Positions 1-6,553 of a DNA stretch of 13,206 bases are shown piece after piece; positions within the stretch are counted from its first letter, which is position 1; each line of letters begins with the position of its first letter. The notes under the pieces were generated by a model. The model saw nothing but the letters and a program-made list of their open reading frames with translations, was not told the DNA's origin and did no database searches. The position numbers and the translations under genes were made by a program. The stretch comes from Calditrichota bacterium (GTDB taxonomy: Bacteria; Zhuqueibacterota; Zhuqueibacteria; Residuimicrobiales; Krinioviventaceae): positions 1-13,206 of the forward strand of contig RPQV01000038.1 of assembly GCA_003818595.1 (NCBI GenBank). The letters are read 5' to 3'.

Positions 1-163
1 ATAAGATCAGCTCTATCGATTCAAGCGAATAATTCGTGTTTGAAAGATATTTCGGCCATTCAAAGCGGTCGTTGGCCCTTTATCGAGCCGCCCGGATTAT
101 TCTGCAGCTTGCATCTGTGATACAATATTACTATTTTGTGCATGAAAGGAGACTGTCCAATTT
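1..163. other. Leader region upstream of lpxH, no supported gene
   Basis: I see no convincing gene here. The plus frame beginning at base 3 stops at 30-32 after nine codons and could be the last codons of a gene entering from the left, but nothing confirms it. The frame beginning at base 1 stays open to the TGA at 118-120 and encodes an unremarkable peptide. A 73-codon plus-strand frame from 36 runs into lpxH and looks like chance. The segment ends with a possible extended -10 element and the lpxH ribosome binding site AAAGGAG at 145-151. Confidence 0.5.
118..126 (+). promoter_or_regulatory. Possible extended -10 promoter element for lpxH-lgt
   Basis: TGA followed by TACAAT matches the extended -10 form TGnTATAAT with one mismatch, 38 bases before the lpxH ATG. 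The hexamer 17 bases upstream (98-103) is not a recognisable -35, though extended -10 promoters can work without one. The call rests on this single motif in AT-rich DNA. Confidence 0.3.
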
Positions 164-973
164 ATGCGCACTGTCTATTTTATTTCAGATTTGCACCTCG
201 GGGCATATAATATCGCGGATGAGCAGGAAAAGGAAAAACGATTACTCTCCTGGCTAAGAAAGATTGAAACCGAGCAGGCGGAATTAATTATCGTGGGTGA
301 TCTGTTCGATTTCTGGTTCGAATATAAACATGTGATTTTGCGCAAACATATCCGCGTATTGGCTCAACTGCAGTCTCTTTGCCAGGCGAGCCCGGTGCAT
401 TATGTTGCAGGAAATCATGATTTTTGGCTGGATTCCTTTATGCGGGAAGATATCGGACTGATTATTCATGCTGAGGAATATGTCTTTCTTCTTGATCAAT
501 ATAAAGTATACATCAAACACGGTGATGGTTTGCTCAGAAACGATTACGGCTATCGCTTTTTAAAGCGGATATTGCGCAACAAGATGAATATATTCCTCTA
601 CCGGATGCTGCATCCGGATATTGGCGTGCCGTTTGCATTATTTTGTTCTCATTTGAGCAGGCGTTCGGGAGAAAAATCGCGTCATGAATATATGGACATT
701 GATTATCGAAAATTTGCGATGGAGAAAATTGAACAGGGCTTTCAATTTGTCGTTCTGGGACATACACATTGGGCTGCGCTTGAAAAACATGGTGATGGAC
801 ACTATATCAATCCGGGTTATTGGGGAAAAGACTTTACCTATGCAGTGATCCGGGAGGGTCGAGTGGAATTGCATTGGTGGGATGGTGAAAACGAACACCC
901 ATATATTCCCGATTATCCGCCCGGAAATTTAAAACAAAATGATGGAGGTGCTTGTGTATCCTGTTTTATTTAA
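164..973 (+). CDS. lpxH: UDP-2,3-diacylglucosamine diphosphatase (LpxH-type metallophosphoesterase)
   Basis: Calcineurin-like phosphoesterase of 269 residues, expected to hydrolyse UDP-2,3-diacylglucosamine to lipid X and UMP at the inner face of the cytoplasmic membrane, the fourth step of lipid A synthesis. All metal-binding blocks are visible in order: DLH (D9, H11), GDLFDFW (D46), GNHD (N84, H85, D86), KHGDG (H119) and GHTH (H200, H202). The ATG at 164 has AAAGGAG at 145-151, a rather long 12-base spacing, and no better start precedes the catalytic Asp at residue 9. The length is slightly above that of proteobacterial LpxH (about 240); the extra C-terminal residues are partly encoded in the overlap with lgt. 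The coupling to lgt fits an envelope-biogenesis unit. The main alternative is a related LpxH2-like or general UDP-sugar phosphoesterase; the DFWFE segment after the second block favours the LpxH group. Confidence 0.85.
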   Translation: MRTVYFISDLHLGAYNIADEQEKEKRLLSWLRKIETEQAELIIVGDLFDFWFEYKHVILRKHIRVLAQLQSLCQASPVHYVAGNHDFWLDSFMREDIGLIIHAEEYVFLLDQYKVYIKHGDGLLRNDYGYRFLKRILRNKMNIFLYRMLHPDIGVPFALFCSHLSRRSGEKSRHEYMDIDYRKFAMEKIEQGFQFVVLGHTHWAALEKHGDGHYINPGYWGKDFTYAVIREGRVELHWWDGENEHPYIPDYPPGNLKQNDGGACVSCFI

Positions 974-1790
974 AATTGGTGCGTTAGAAATCCGCTCGTA
1001 CGGCCTTGCTCTTGCCTTATCTTTTCTGTTGGGCATCTATTTTTCCATGCGCCGGGCAAAAAAACAAAATATTGATCCCAATCTGGTGATGGATTTGTCG
1101 GTTGTCCTGATCATCAGTGCCATTGTGGGATCACGATTATTGTATGTTTTGTTCCATCTCGAAGAATTTCGAGGGAGATGGCTTGATACTTTTAGTCCCT
1201 TTCAGAGTGATGGGCAGATTGGTCTGGCAGGATTGACCGTACTTGGCGGTGTAGTGCTTTGTTTTTTAACTTCCTATATATATTTGAAAATTAAAAAGCA
1301 ATCCTTTCTCGTTTTTGCCGATATCTTGATACCCGCCGTGGGACTCGGCAGTTTTATTACCCGCATCGGCTGCTTTTTAAACGGCTGTTGTTTCGGGCTT
1401 CCTTGCGAAGGTCACGCTCATCTTTGCGTGACTTTTCCGTTCAACAGTCCGGCAGGAAATCAATTCCCGGGAATTGCTTTGATTCCGGCGCAGCTTTATT
1501 CCTCTCTTTACGGTCTGATTATCTTTGCGGCGCTTTTGGTTGCTGAGCGTTGGAAAAAGTTCAACGGCTTTCTTTTTGCTCTTTTTCTCATCCTCTATGG
1601 CTGTGGTCGGTTTATCGTCGATGTCTACCGTTATTATGAGGACAGCATGCTGATCGTCCAATGGGGCAGCAAAGGATTAAGCTTGAACCAGGGAATCAGC
1701 ATAATTTTTGTGATATCAGGAATTATTTTTTTGATTAACGGTTATATTAAAATAAGCAAGGCGAAAAAAGAGACTTCATCTGTGAATTAA
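954..1790 (+). CDS. lgt: Prolipoprotein diacylglyceryl transferase
   Basis: Integral inner-membrane enzyme that moves diacylglyceryl from phosphatidylglycerol to the lipobox cysteine of prolipoproteins. I choose the GTG at 954: GGAGG lies at 944-948 with a 5-base gap, and the resulting N-terminus, MYPVLFKIG, is the classic Lgt beginning. An ATG at 939 would add five residues but would put the GGAGG inside the gene. The product has 278 residues and about seven hydrophobic segments. The Lgt signature is intact at residues 137-148 (RIGCFLNGCCFG, with R137 and N143), followed by PAQLYSS (178-184) and GRFIVD (218-223, with R219 in the place of the second essential arginine). The equivalent of E. 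coli His103 seems to be Leu97, in VLGG. The gene overlaps the end of lpxH by 20 bases, implying translational coupling. A likely substrate, the TPR lipoprotein, is encoded at 3097-3888. Confidence 0.93.
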   Translation: MYPVLFKIGALEIRSYGLALALSFLLGIYFSMRRAKKQNIDPNLVMDLSVVLIISAIVGSRLLYVLFHLEEFRGRWLDTFSPFQSDGQIGLAGLTVLGGVVLCFLTSYIYLKIKKQSFLVFADILIPAVGLGSFITRIGCFLNGCCFGLPCEGHAHLCVTFPFNSPAGNQFPGIALIPAQLYSSLYGLIIFAALLVAERWKKFNGFLFALFLILYGCGRFIVDVYRYYEDSMLIVQWGSKGLSLNQGISIIFVISGIIFLINGYIKISKAKKETSSVN

Positions 1791-1835
1791 TGCATAACTC
1801 TATTATACATCAATATCTTATGGATAATAAATAGC

Positions 1836-1864
1836 TTGACTTTGAATTCAATATTTAATATCTT
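1836..1864 (+). promoter_or_regulatory. Candidate sigma-70-type promoter for the barrel protein gene
   Basis: TTGACT at 1836-1841 is followed by a 17-base spacer and TATCTT at 1859-1864, giving a good -35 and a fair -10. It lies in the 117-base gap after lgt, about 44 bases before the TTG start of the barrel gene. No hairpin terminator is apparent between lgt and this site, so read-through from lgt is also possible. If the organism uses Bacteroidota-type promoters the match would mean less. Confidence 0.4.
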
Positions 1865-1907
1865 AATCCCATAACTTGAAGGACGCAAGGCAGAAAGGAA
1901 GAGCACA

Positions 1908-3083
1908 TTGAAAAAGCACGTTTTTGCTCTGATCACGATCGCCCTCTTTGTCCATTACTTTGCTCCTGCTCACCTTTTTGGTGCTGACGACAAATTCGGC
2001 ATAGGAGTCAAAGGAGGTTTTAATAAGCTGGAGGGGGATTGGAAAGAGCCTCGTTATAATCCGATGGGTTCCTTCACATTCAGCTATCATCCTATCCCTT
2101 ATTTCGGTGTGGGGGCAGAAGTCAATACGTCCACTCTGCGGACCAAGTCCTATGCTGACCTCATCAGCAGTGTTAATGATCCTGCAATGATTGATTATAA
2201 TCTCTTTCAGGTTTCCTCACTTCCCATCGAATTGGATTTTCGCTTTAATTTTTCTCCCTTTACGACAGTGAATCCATTTGCCTCGATCGGATTCGGCGGC
2301 TTGTGGTGGGATGCCCGCTACGACGGCAAGACAATCCTTGATTTGAACGCTGAAGACCAAAAAGGAATGTCGCTCTTCTTTAAAACGTCCGGCGGCATAG
2401 AGTTCATTTTTGACAACGGTCTGGGTTTGATGTTGGGAGCTGATTTTCGTTATTCAGCTTTTGATCTTGTGGATCAGATTGAAAGCGGTGATGAAAATGA
2501 CGGCATCACTTCTGTATGGGTCGGCCTGAATTACTACATTTCCCGTAAAGATCCATCGGATCTCGATAGCGACAATATTCCCAGGCAATTAGATTTGGAT
2601 TTGTACCGACCGGAAGACCGTAATGGTTTCTGGGACCATGACGGCAAGCCGGACTATGGGAAAGCTCCCAAAGATTCAAAATCGCCGACGCTGATACATT
2701 ATCCGATCTTCCGCACCGAGGCCGGGAAAAATCTGAAAATTAATGCGGTCATCACTTCAGAAACACCAATTCGCACGGCTGCCGTGTTGTATCGAACAAC
2801 CGGAACCACCAAGTGGAAGCTGGCGCCTCTGAAAAATAGCGTAGAGTTGAAATATGAGGGAACTATCCCGGGCAGAGATATCACTGAAGCCGGTATAGAT
2901 TATTGCGTGGTCGCGGTCGATCAAAATCTTAAAGGAATTGGCTATTCAGGATTGCCCAAGCGGCCGATCGTCGTTAATGTGGATAAGAATGGGAACAGTT
3001 GGCGAGTCGTATCAGGAATTGCTGCATTTTTAGGTTGGGGTGCTGCCGCATACATCGTCATGAGGAAACAAAATATCAATTAG
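1908..3083 (+). CDS. Outer-membrane beta-barrel protein with calcium-loop, Ig-like domain and C-terminal hydrophobic helix
   Basis: I do not recognise a named family; the domain picture is as follows. Residues 1-26 form a signal peptide ending near FGA. Residues 27-212 alternate polar and apolar residues with Gly and aromatic girdle positions, as in OmpA/OmpW-like porin-family barrels (for example GIGVKGGF, PIPYFGVGAEV, VWVGLNYYI). Residues 218-251 are Asp-rich (DLDSDN, WDHDGKPD), resembling thrombospondin type 3 calcium loops. Residues 258-357 look like an immunoglobulin/FN3-type sandwich (AAVLYRTTG, AGIDYCVVAVDQ). Residues 367-386 form a hydrophobic helix followed by RKQ. The start is TTG at 1908, with AAAGGAAGAG just upstream and MKKHVFAL as a proper signal n-region. 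It probably shares an operon with the TPR lipoprotein 13 bases downstream. The role is unknown; an envelope structural or scaffold protein is plausible. A barrel combined with a C-terminal transmembrane helix is odd. Confidence 0.7.
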   Translation: MKKHVFALITIALFVHYFAPAHLFGADDKFGIGVKGGFNKLEGDWKEPRYNPMGSFTFSYHPIPYFGVGAEVNTSTLRTKSYADLISSVNDPAMIDYNLFQVSSLPIELDFRFNFSPFTTVNPFASIGFGGLWWDARYDGKTILDLNAEDQKGMSLFFKTSGGIEFIFDNGLGLMLGADFRYSAFDLVDQIESGDENDGITSVWVGLNYYISRKDPSDLDSDNIPRQLDLDLYRPEDRNGFWDHDGKPDYGKAPKDSKSPTLIHYPIFRTEAGKNLKINAVITSETPIRTAAVLYRTTGTTKWKLAPLKNSVELKYEGTIPGRDITEAGIDYCVVAVDQNLKGIGYSGLPKRPIVVNVDKNGNSWRVVSGIAAFLGWGAAAYIVMRKQNIN

Positions 3084-3096
3084 GAGAGCAAGCAAA

Positions 3097-3888
3097 ATGA
3101 AAAATTTGAACAGGATCAAATATTTCTTTTTTCTGTTTTTGATCTCAATAATGAGCTCATTCATTCTCTCTTGCGCAACTTCTCAGACAGGTCAATATGC
3201 AGAGGATGAGTCATTTCCGGCAGGAACGGCTGAAACCGATGATCAATCTGCTTCTCTTGAGGATGATGATGTTTTGCGTCTATTGGGGATCAGTGGTGAA
3301 GAAACCCAACCGGCGGCTGCCACAACAGAGGTTGTCACAACCTCCAACAACGATGCTTTATCCAGCGAGATCAGGCGTCTTGAGAGCGAGGTTTCAGAAA
3401 AAGATCAGGAATTGAGCAATTTGAAGAATAGGCTCGCCGCTCAAAATTCGCTGATTCAAGATAGAGAGCGCGATCTATCGACAGGGCGCGTCACGCCCCA
3501 GGAAGGCGGCTACGCTGGGACTTCATTTCGCTCACGATATGATGCCGCCTTGCGATTGTATTATAACCGGAAATATCGTGAATCCATAGCTGCTTTTGAT
3601 CAGTTGCTGGTAACAGGCGATCAAAACTCGCTGCTTGATAACTGCCAGTATTGGAAAGGAGAATGCTTTTACGGTTTGGGCAATTTTGAGCAGGCTATTT
3701 TTGAGTTCCAAAAGGTTTTCACTTTTTCGAGTTCGAATAAATTATCCGATGCTCAGCTCAAGTTGGGACTCTGCTATATGAAGCTGGGAAATCACGATCG
3801 AGCCAAAGGAGAGTTTGAAAAACTGATTGCCGAATATCCTGCCAGCGAATATGTCGGCAGGGCGAGGGCATATATCAATCAACTCTGA
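3097..3888 (+). CDS. CpoB/YbgF-like TPR lipoprotein
   Basis: Lipoprotein of 263 residues. A basic n-region and hydrophobic core lead to the lipobox ILSC, making Cys26 the lipidated residue; Ala follows it rather than Asp, so outer-membrane sorting is expected where the Lol +2 rule applies. Residues 30-85 are acidic and Ser/Thr/Ala-rich, probably a flexible linker. Residues 86-125 have heptad character and should form a coiled coil. Residues 147-263 contain tandem tetratricopeptide units with the YbgF pattern (YRESIAAFDQLL, QYWKGECFYGLGNFEQAI, LKLGLCYMKLGN). CpoB in E. coli works with Tol-Pal and peptidoglycan synthesis, and has a coiled coil then TPRs like this one but no lipid anchor. No tol or pal gene is visible. 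The start ATG has AGGAG at 3082-3086, overlapping the preceding stop codon. The protein might instead belong to the BamD-like or general TPR lipoproteins. Confidence 0.75.
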   Translation: MKNLNRIKYFFFLFLISIMSSFILSCATSQTGQYAEDESFPAGTAETDDQSASLEDDDVLRLLGISGEETQPAAATTEVVTTSNNDALSSEIRRLESEVSEKDQELSNLKNRLAAQNSLIQDRERDLSTGRVTPQEGGYAGTSFRSRYDAALRLYYNRKYRESIAAFDQLLVTGDQNSLLDNCQYWKGECFYGLGNFEQAIFEFQKVFTFSSSNKLSDAQLKLGLCYMKLGNHDRAKGEFEKLIAEYPASEYVGRARAYINQL

Positions 3889-3895
3889 TGTCATG

Positions 3896-3918
3896 AGGGT
3901 AACGCGAGTTACCCTTTT
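3896..3918 (+). terminator. Intrinsic terminator after the TPR lipoprotein gene
   Basis: AGGGTAAC (3896-3903) pairs perfectly with GTTACCCT (3908-3915) around the loop GCGA, a GNRA tetraloop, and runs into TTTT (3915-3918). It lies eight bases after the stop codon. The U-tract is short, but the 8-bp stem with a stable tetraloop makes termination likely. Confidence 0.75.
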
Positions 3919-3957
3919 CTGTTTGAATTGTCAAAAAAAATGCTAAATTGGTTTGGT

Positions 3958-3963
3958 TATAAT
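3958..3963 (+). promoter_or_regulatory. Possible -10 element for glgA
   Basis: A perfect TATAAT lies 45 bases before the glgA ATG, between the terminator of the upstream unit and the gene. The sequence 17 bases upstream is an A-run (3935-3940) and not a -35; TTGTCA at 3928-3933 is 24 bases away, too far. glgA needs a promoter in this 119-base gap, but this is a weak single-motif call. Confidence 0.3.
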
Positions 3964-4007
3964 ATTGGGGACTATCAATGGCGCATTACATTTAACAGGA
4001 TTTGTTG

Positions 4008-5483
4008 ATGAAAAATAAATATAGAATTCTTTTTGTCTCCTCTGAAGTGACACCGTTTGCCAAGACAGGTGGACTGGCTGATGTTTGCAGTTCACTGCCG
4101 AAAGCTCTCTTCGAACAAGGCCATGACATCCGGGTGATGATGCCCAAATATGGCTTGATCAGCGAACGAAAATATGTGCTCCGCGAAGTCATCCGCTTGA
4201 AAAAAATACCGGTATGGATGGGTAAAGACGAACACCATGCGAGTGCTCGATCAGCTTTTATTCCGGAAAGTAAGGTTCAAGTTTACTTCCTTGAATACAA
4301 GCCCTACTTCGGCCGGAATGATCTTTACGTCGATGCTGCCACTGGGAAAGATTTTCCTGATAATGCAGATCGATTTATGCTTTTTTCCCGAGCCATATTG
4401 GAAACGATAAAATTGCTCCATTGGCAACCTCAGGTGATCCATTGTAATGACTGGCAAACCGCCATGATACCTTGGCTGCTGAAGCATGAATACGCAGACG
4501 ATCCGTTTTTTAAAGGCATAAAGACGCTTCTTTCTATTCACAACATGACTTACCAGGGAAGTTTCGATAAAAATATTCTTACCCGCATCGGCATCGCTGC
4601 TCAAGAGCCAAGTTTGATAGATGAGACCATCATATATGACCGTGTGAATTTTTTAAAAGCCGGATTGATGACCGCTGATGCATTGACCACTGTGAGTCCG
4701 ACCTATGCTCAGGAGATTCAGCAAGATCAGACATTCGGCGCCGGATTGATGGACATTTTACGGAGTCGTGCGAAAGATCTGTACGGAATTTTGAACGGAG
4801 TGGATTATTCGGTCTGGAATCCGGAAAGTGATCCAAGCCTGCCGGCTCACTATTCAGCCAACGATATTGAACAGAAAATTGAAAATAAGAAACACCTTTT
4901 AGCCCGGATGAAGTTACCGTTTGCTGAGCAGACTCCGGTCATCGGCGTTGTGTCACGTTTGGTTGACCAAAAGGGATTTGATCTGATTACGGAGGAAATC
5001 GAGAAAATCCTCTCCTTGAAATGTCAGATGGTGGTTCTCGGTATGGGTGAGGAAAAGTACCAACGTTTTTTTGAGCAAGCCGCTAAAAAATATCCGGATC
5101 AATTTGCTGTTTCTCTCACCTTTGATGAAGAGCTGGCGCATCTGATCGAGGCGGGAAGCGATATCTTTCTCATGCCCTCGCGATTCGAACCCTGCGGTCT
5201 GAATCAAATGTACAGTCTCAGATATGGTACATTGCCAATTGTCCGCAAAACCGGCGGGCTGGCAGACACCATCATCGACTTTGTGGGTGACCCGGAGAGG
5301 GGCAACGGCTTTGTTTTTGAAGAGTATACGGGAAACGCCATGCTGCAGGCGCTGCAGAATGCGGTGAAGACATTCCAGGATATCAAGACATGGCGCAAGA
5401 TTCAAAAGCGGGCCATGAAAGCTGATTTTTCATGGCAATTTTCAGCAGAAAATTTCGGCAAGATCTATCAAAAGATGATATAA
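4008..5483 (+). CDS. glgA: Glycogen synthase (GT5, ADP-glucose type)
   Basis: Cytoplasmic enzyme that extends alpha-1,4-glucan chains from an activated glucose, normally ADP-glucose, for glycogen storage. The product has 491 residues, about the usual bacterial GlgA length of 480-490. The nucleotide-sugar-binding KTGGLADV sits at residues 19-26, with K19 equivalent to Lys15 of E. coli. The C-terminal GT-B block PSRFEPCGLNQMYSLRYGT places the catalytic Glu at residue 394, followed by the second KTGGLADT. HCNDWQTA, ILNGVDYSVWNP and VSRLVDQKGFD are further family hallmarks. I choose ATG 4008 over the in-frame TTGs at 4002 and 4005 because AGGA at 3997-4000 is then seven bases upstream. Terminators on both sides make the gene appear to be transcribed alone; no glgB, glgC or glgP is adjacent. 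UDP-glucose as donor cannot be excluded from sequence. Confidence 0.95.
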   Translation: MKNKYRILFVSSEVTPFAKTGGLADVCSSLPKALFEQGHDIRVMMPKYGLISERKYVLREVIRLKKIPVWMGKDEHHASARSAFIPESKVQVYFLEYKPYFGRNDLYVDAATGKDFPDNADRFMLFSRAILETIKLLHWQPQVIHCNDWQTAMIPWLLKHEYADDPFFKGIKTLLSIHNMTYQGSFDKNILTRIGIAAQEPSLIDETIIYDRVNFLKAGLMTADALTTVSPTYAQEIQQDQTFGAGLMDILRSRAKDLYGILNGVDYSVWNPESDPSLPAHYSANDIEQKIENKKHLLARMKLPFAEQTPVIGVVSRLVDQKGFDLITEEIEKILSLKCQMVVLGMGEEKYQRFFEQAAKKYPDQFAVSLTFDEELAHLIEAGSDIFLMPSRFEPCGLNQMYSLRYGTLPIVRKTGGLADTIIDFVGDPERGNGFVFEEYTGNAMLQALQNAVKTFQDIKTWRKIQKRAMKADFSWQFSAENFGKIYQKMI

Positions 5484-5551
5484 AATGCATCGATTTTGTA
5501 TTATGCTGTAACAGATCTGTATCGTGTTTTTACATAAGTTACGATTATAGA

Positions 5552-5591
5552 GGAAATGGCCGGGAAAGTGTACCCCGGCCATTTCTTTTTT
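5552..5591 (+). terminator. Strong intrinsic terminator after glgA
   Basis: GAAATGGCCGGG (5553-5564) pairs without mismatch with CCCGGCCATTTC (5574-5585), giving a 12-bp GC-rich-core stem, a nine-base loop and then TTTTTT (5586-5591). It separates glgA from the polysaccharide operon, which therefore needs its own promoter. Confidence 0.9.
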
Positions 5592-5647
5592 GATCAGCTC
5601 TGTTTCGATGATATCATTCAAACTGCTTGTTATTTTATGATTAATCA
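5591..5647. promoter_or_regulatory. Cluster of TGAT/ATCA palindromes, candidate activator sites
   Basis: Three perfect palindromes share the half-site TGAT/ATCA: TGATCA (5591-5596), ATGATATCAT (5608-5617) and TGATTAATCA (5638-5647). The centres of the last two are exactly 30 bases apart, about three helical turns, and lie roughly 133 and 103 bases before the expected sigma-54 transcription start. This is where enhancer-binding protein sites usually sit. The half-site spacing differs between the three (0 or 2 central bases) and the DNA is AT-rich, so chance is a real possibility. Confidence 0.3.
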
Positions 5648-5719
5648 GAATTTCCATCCTCAATCCGTCTCAATTCCTTTTAATACGGCGCAGAACTTTT
5701 GTCTTCATTTCAGCCCTGC

Positions 5720-5735
5720 GGGCACGAACTTTGCT
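5720..5735 (+). promoter_or_regulatory. Sigma-54 (RpoN) promoter of the polysaccharide operon
   Basis: GGGCACG, four bases, then TTGCT matches the sigma-54 consensus TGGCACG-N4-TTGCW at every specified position except the first base. The diagnostic GG (5721-5722) and GC (5733-5734) are separated by exactly ten bases. Transcription should begin at the G-run 5745-5747, giving a leader of about 34 bases before the ATG at 5780. The site lies between the glgA terminator and the first polysaccharide gene, in the correct orientation. Sigma-54 promoters require an activator ATPase; no gene for one lies in this window. Confidence 0.75.
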
Positions 5736-5779
5736 CAAACTATAGGGAATAATTATATACCATTTTGCAAGCAGAGCGT

Positions 5780-6520
5780 ATGGAAGGCATCGAGATACAG
5801 GAATATAAAGTTGGAGTACTTCAAGACATCGCCCTCTTGAAGACGTTTGGTTATATTGATACCAACACTTCTGCAGAACTTCAAAAGGTCATCAATCAAA
5901 CCATTGAAAACGGGTATTATCAAATGATCATTGATATGGCTTCCGTGCAATACGTCAGCAGTGCGGGATGGGGCGTTTTTGTCGGCGAAATACGGCGATT
6001 GAAGGAGAAAGGAGGGGATTTGAAAATCACACAAATGTCGCCGGAAGTCAATGAGGTTTTCGAAATGCTCGAATTTCATCAAATCCTCGCCGCCTATGAC
6101 CGCCTTGAAGAAGCGATTGAGGATTATGATTTCTGCCGCGACCTTCATTCAATGAGCTTCCCCTTTCGTTCAACAGAAATCGTTGAACAGCCCAGCCGAC
6201 AACAAGCCATCAAAATGGGGGAGGAGTCTCCAGTAACCACTCAGGTGCTGTCTTCATTGCCTACCGCGCAGGACAGCAACTACTACTCATTCACCAGAAC
6301 AAAGTCGGTCGAAGTCGATGAGAAAAAATTGCCGATTAATGAGAAAATCAAAAAGATAGTTTTGGAAAATCCGCTATTGGGTCTTTGGAGCATACGAAAG
6401 ACTTTGTTTTCCCCTCGTTTTGGCTATACAAAATTGACACTTTTACAGTTATACTCTCTGCTGAAGAGATTAAATCTGCATTCAAAAGCTAAACGGCTTC
6501 GTTATTACCGATCTCGATAA
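5780..6520 (+). CDS. STAS-domain protein with C-terminal transposase-like helix-turn-helix
   Basis: The product has 246 residues from ATG 5780. Residues 1-113 are a STAS (anti-sigma-factor antagonist) domain with the phosphoacceptor loop IDMASVQYVSSAGWG at 50-64; Ser60 or Ser61 corresponds to the serine phosphorylated in SpoIIAA-like proteins. Residues 120-185 are a polar linker. Residues 186-246 are basic and predicted helical, with the layout NEKIKKIVLENP, GLWSIRKTL and LLKRLNLHSKAKR, similar to the helix-turn-helix preceding the core of IS3/IS481-type transposases. An in-frame TTG at 5765 would add five residues, but the expected transcript starts near 5746, leaving its only purine-rich site (AGGGA, 5744-5748) at the very 5' end. 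Neither start has a good Shine-Dalgarno. As first gene of the operon it is probably a phosphorylation-controlled regulator of polysaccharide output, which is inference. The STAS call is firm; the helix-turn-helix is tentative. Confidence 0.8.
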   Translation: MEGIEIQEYKVGVLQDIALLKTFGYIDTNTSAELQKVINQTIENGYYQMIIDMASVQYVSSAGWGVFVGEIRRLKEKGGDLKITQMSPEVNEVFEMLEFHQILAAYDRLEEAIEDYDFCRDLHSMSFPFRSTEIVEQPSRQQAIKMGEESPVTTQVLSSLPTAQDSNYYSFTRTKSVEVDEKKLPINEKIKKIVLENPLLGLWSIRKTLFSPRFGYTKLTLLQLYSLLKRLNLHSKAKRLRYYRSR

Positions 6521-6553
6521 ACCTTTTCGATCGTATTTAAATTGAGGCATTTC

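Noticed and set aside
36..257. 73-codon open frame on the plus strand upstream of and inside lpxH
   Set aside because: It overlaps the secure lpxH coding region in another frame, has no Shine-Dalgarno site and shows no recognisable protein features.
3928..3963. TTGTCA paired with TATAAT as a full promoter for glgA
   Set aside because: The spacer is 24 bases, outside the range usable by sigma-70; only the -10-like hexamer is kept, at low confidence.
4953..5405. 150-codon minus-strand frame
   Set aside because: It lies entirely within glgA, whose conserved blocks occupy the same bases on the plus strand.
5556..5840. 94-codon plus-strand frame beginning in the hairpin after glgA
   Set aside because: It starts within the terminator stem, runs across the sigma-54 promoter and overlaps the STAS gene in another frame; its composition is not protein-like.
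5753..6148. 131-codon minus-strand frame over the STAS region
   Set aside because: The plus strand encodes a clear STAS domain here; the minus frame has no recognisable motif and no upstream signals of its own.
6335..6520. Transposase-like helix-turn-helix as a remnant of an insertion sequence
   Set aside because: It is in frame with the STAS domain, and I see no catalytic DDE residues, terminal inverted repeats or target duplication around it. It is better described as a domain of that protein.
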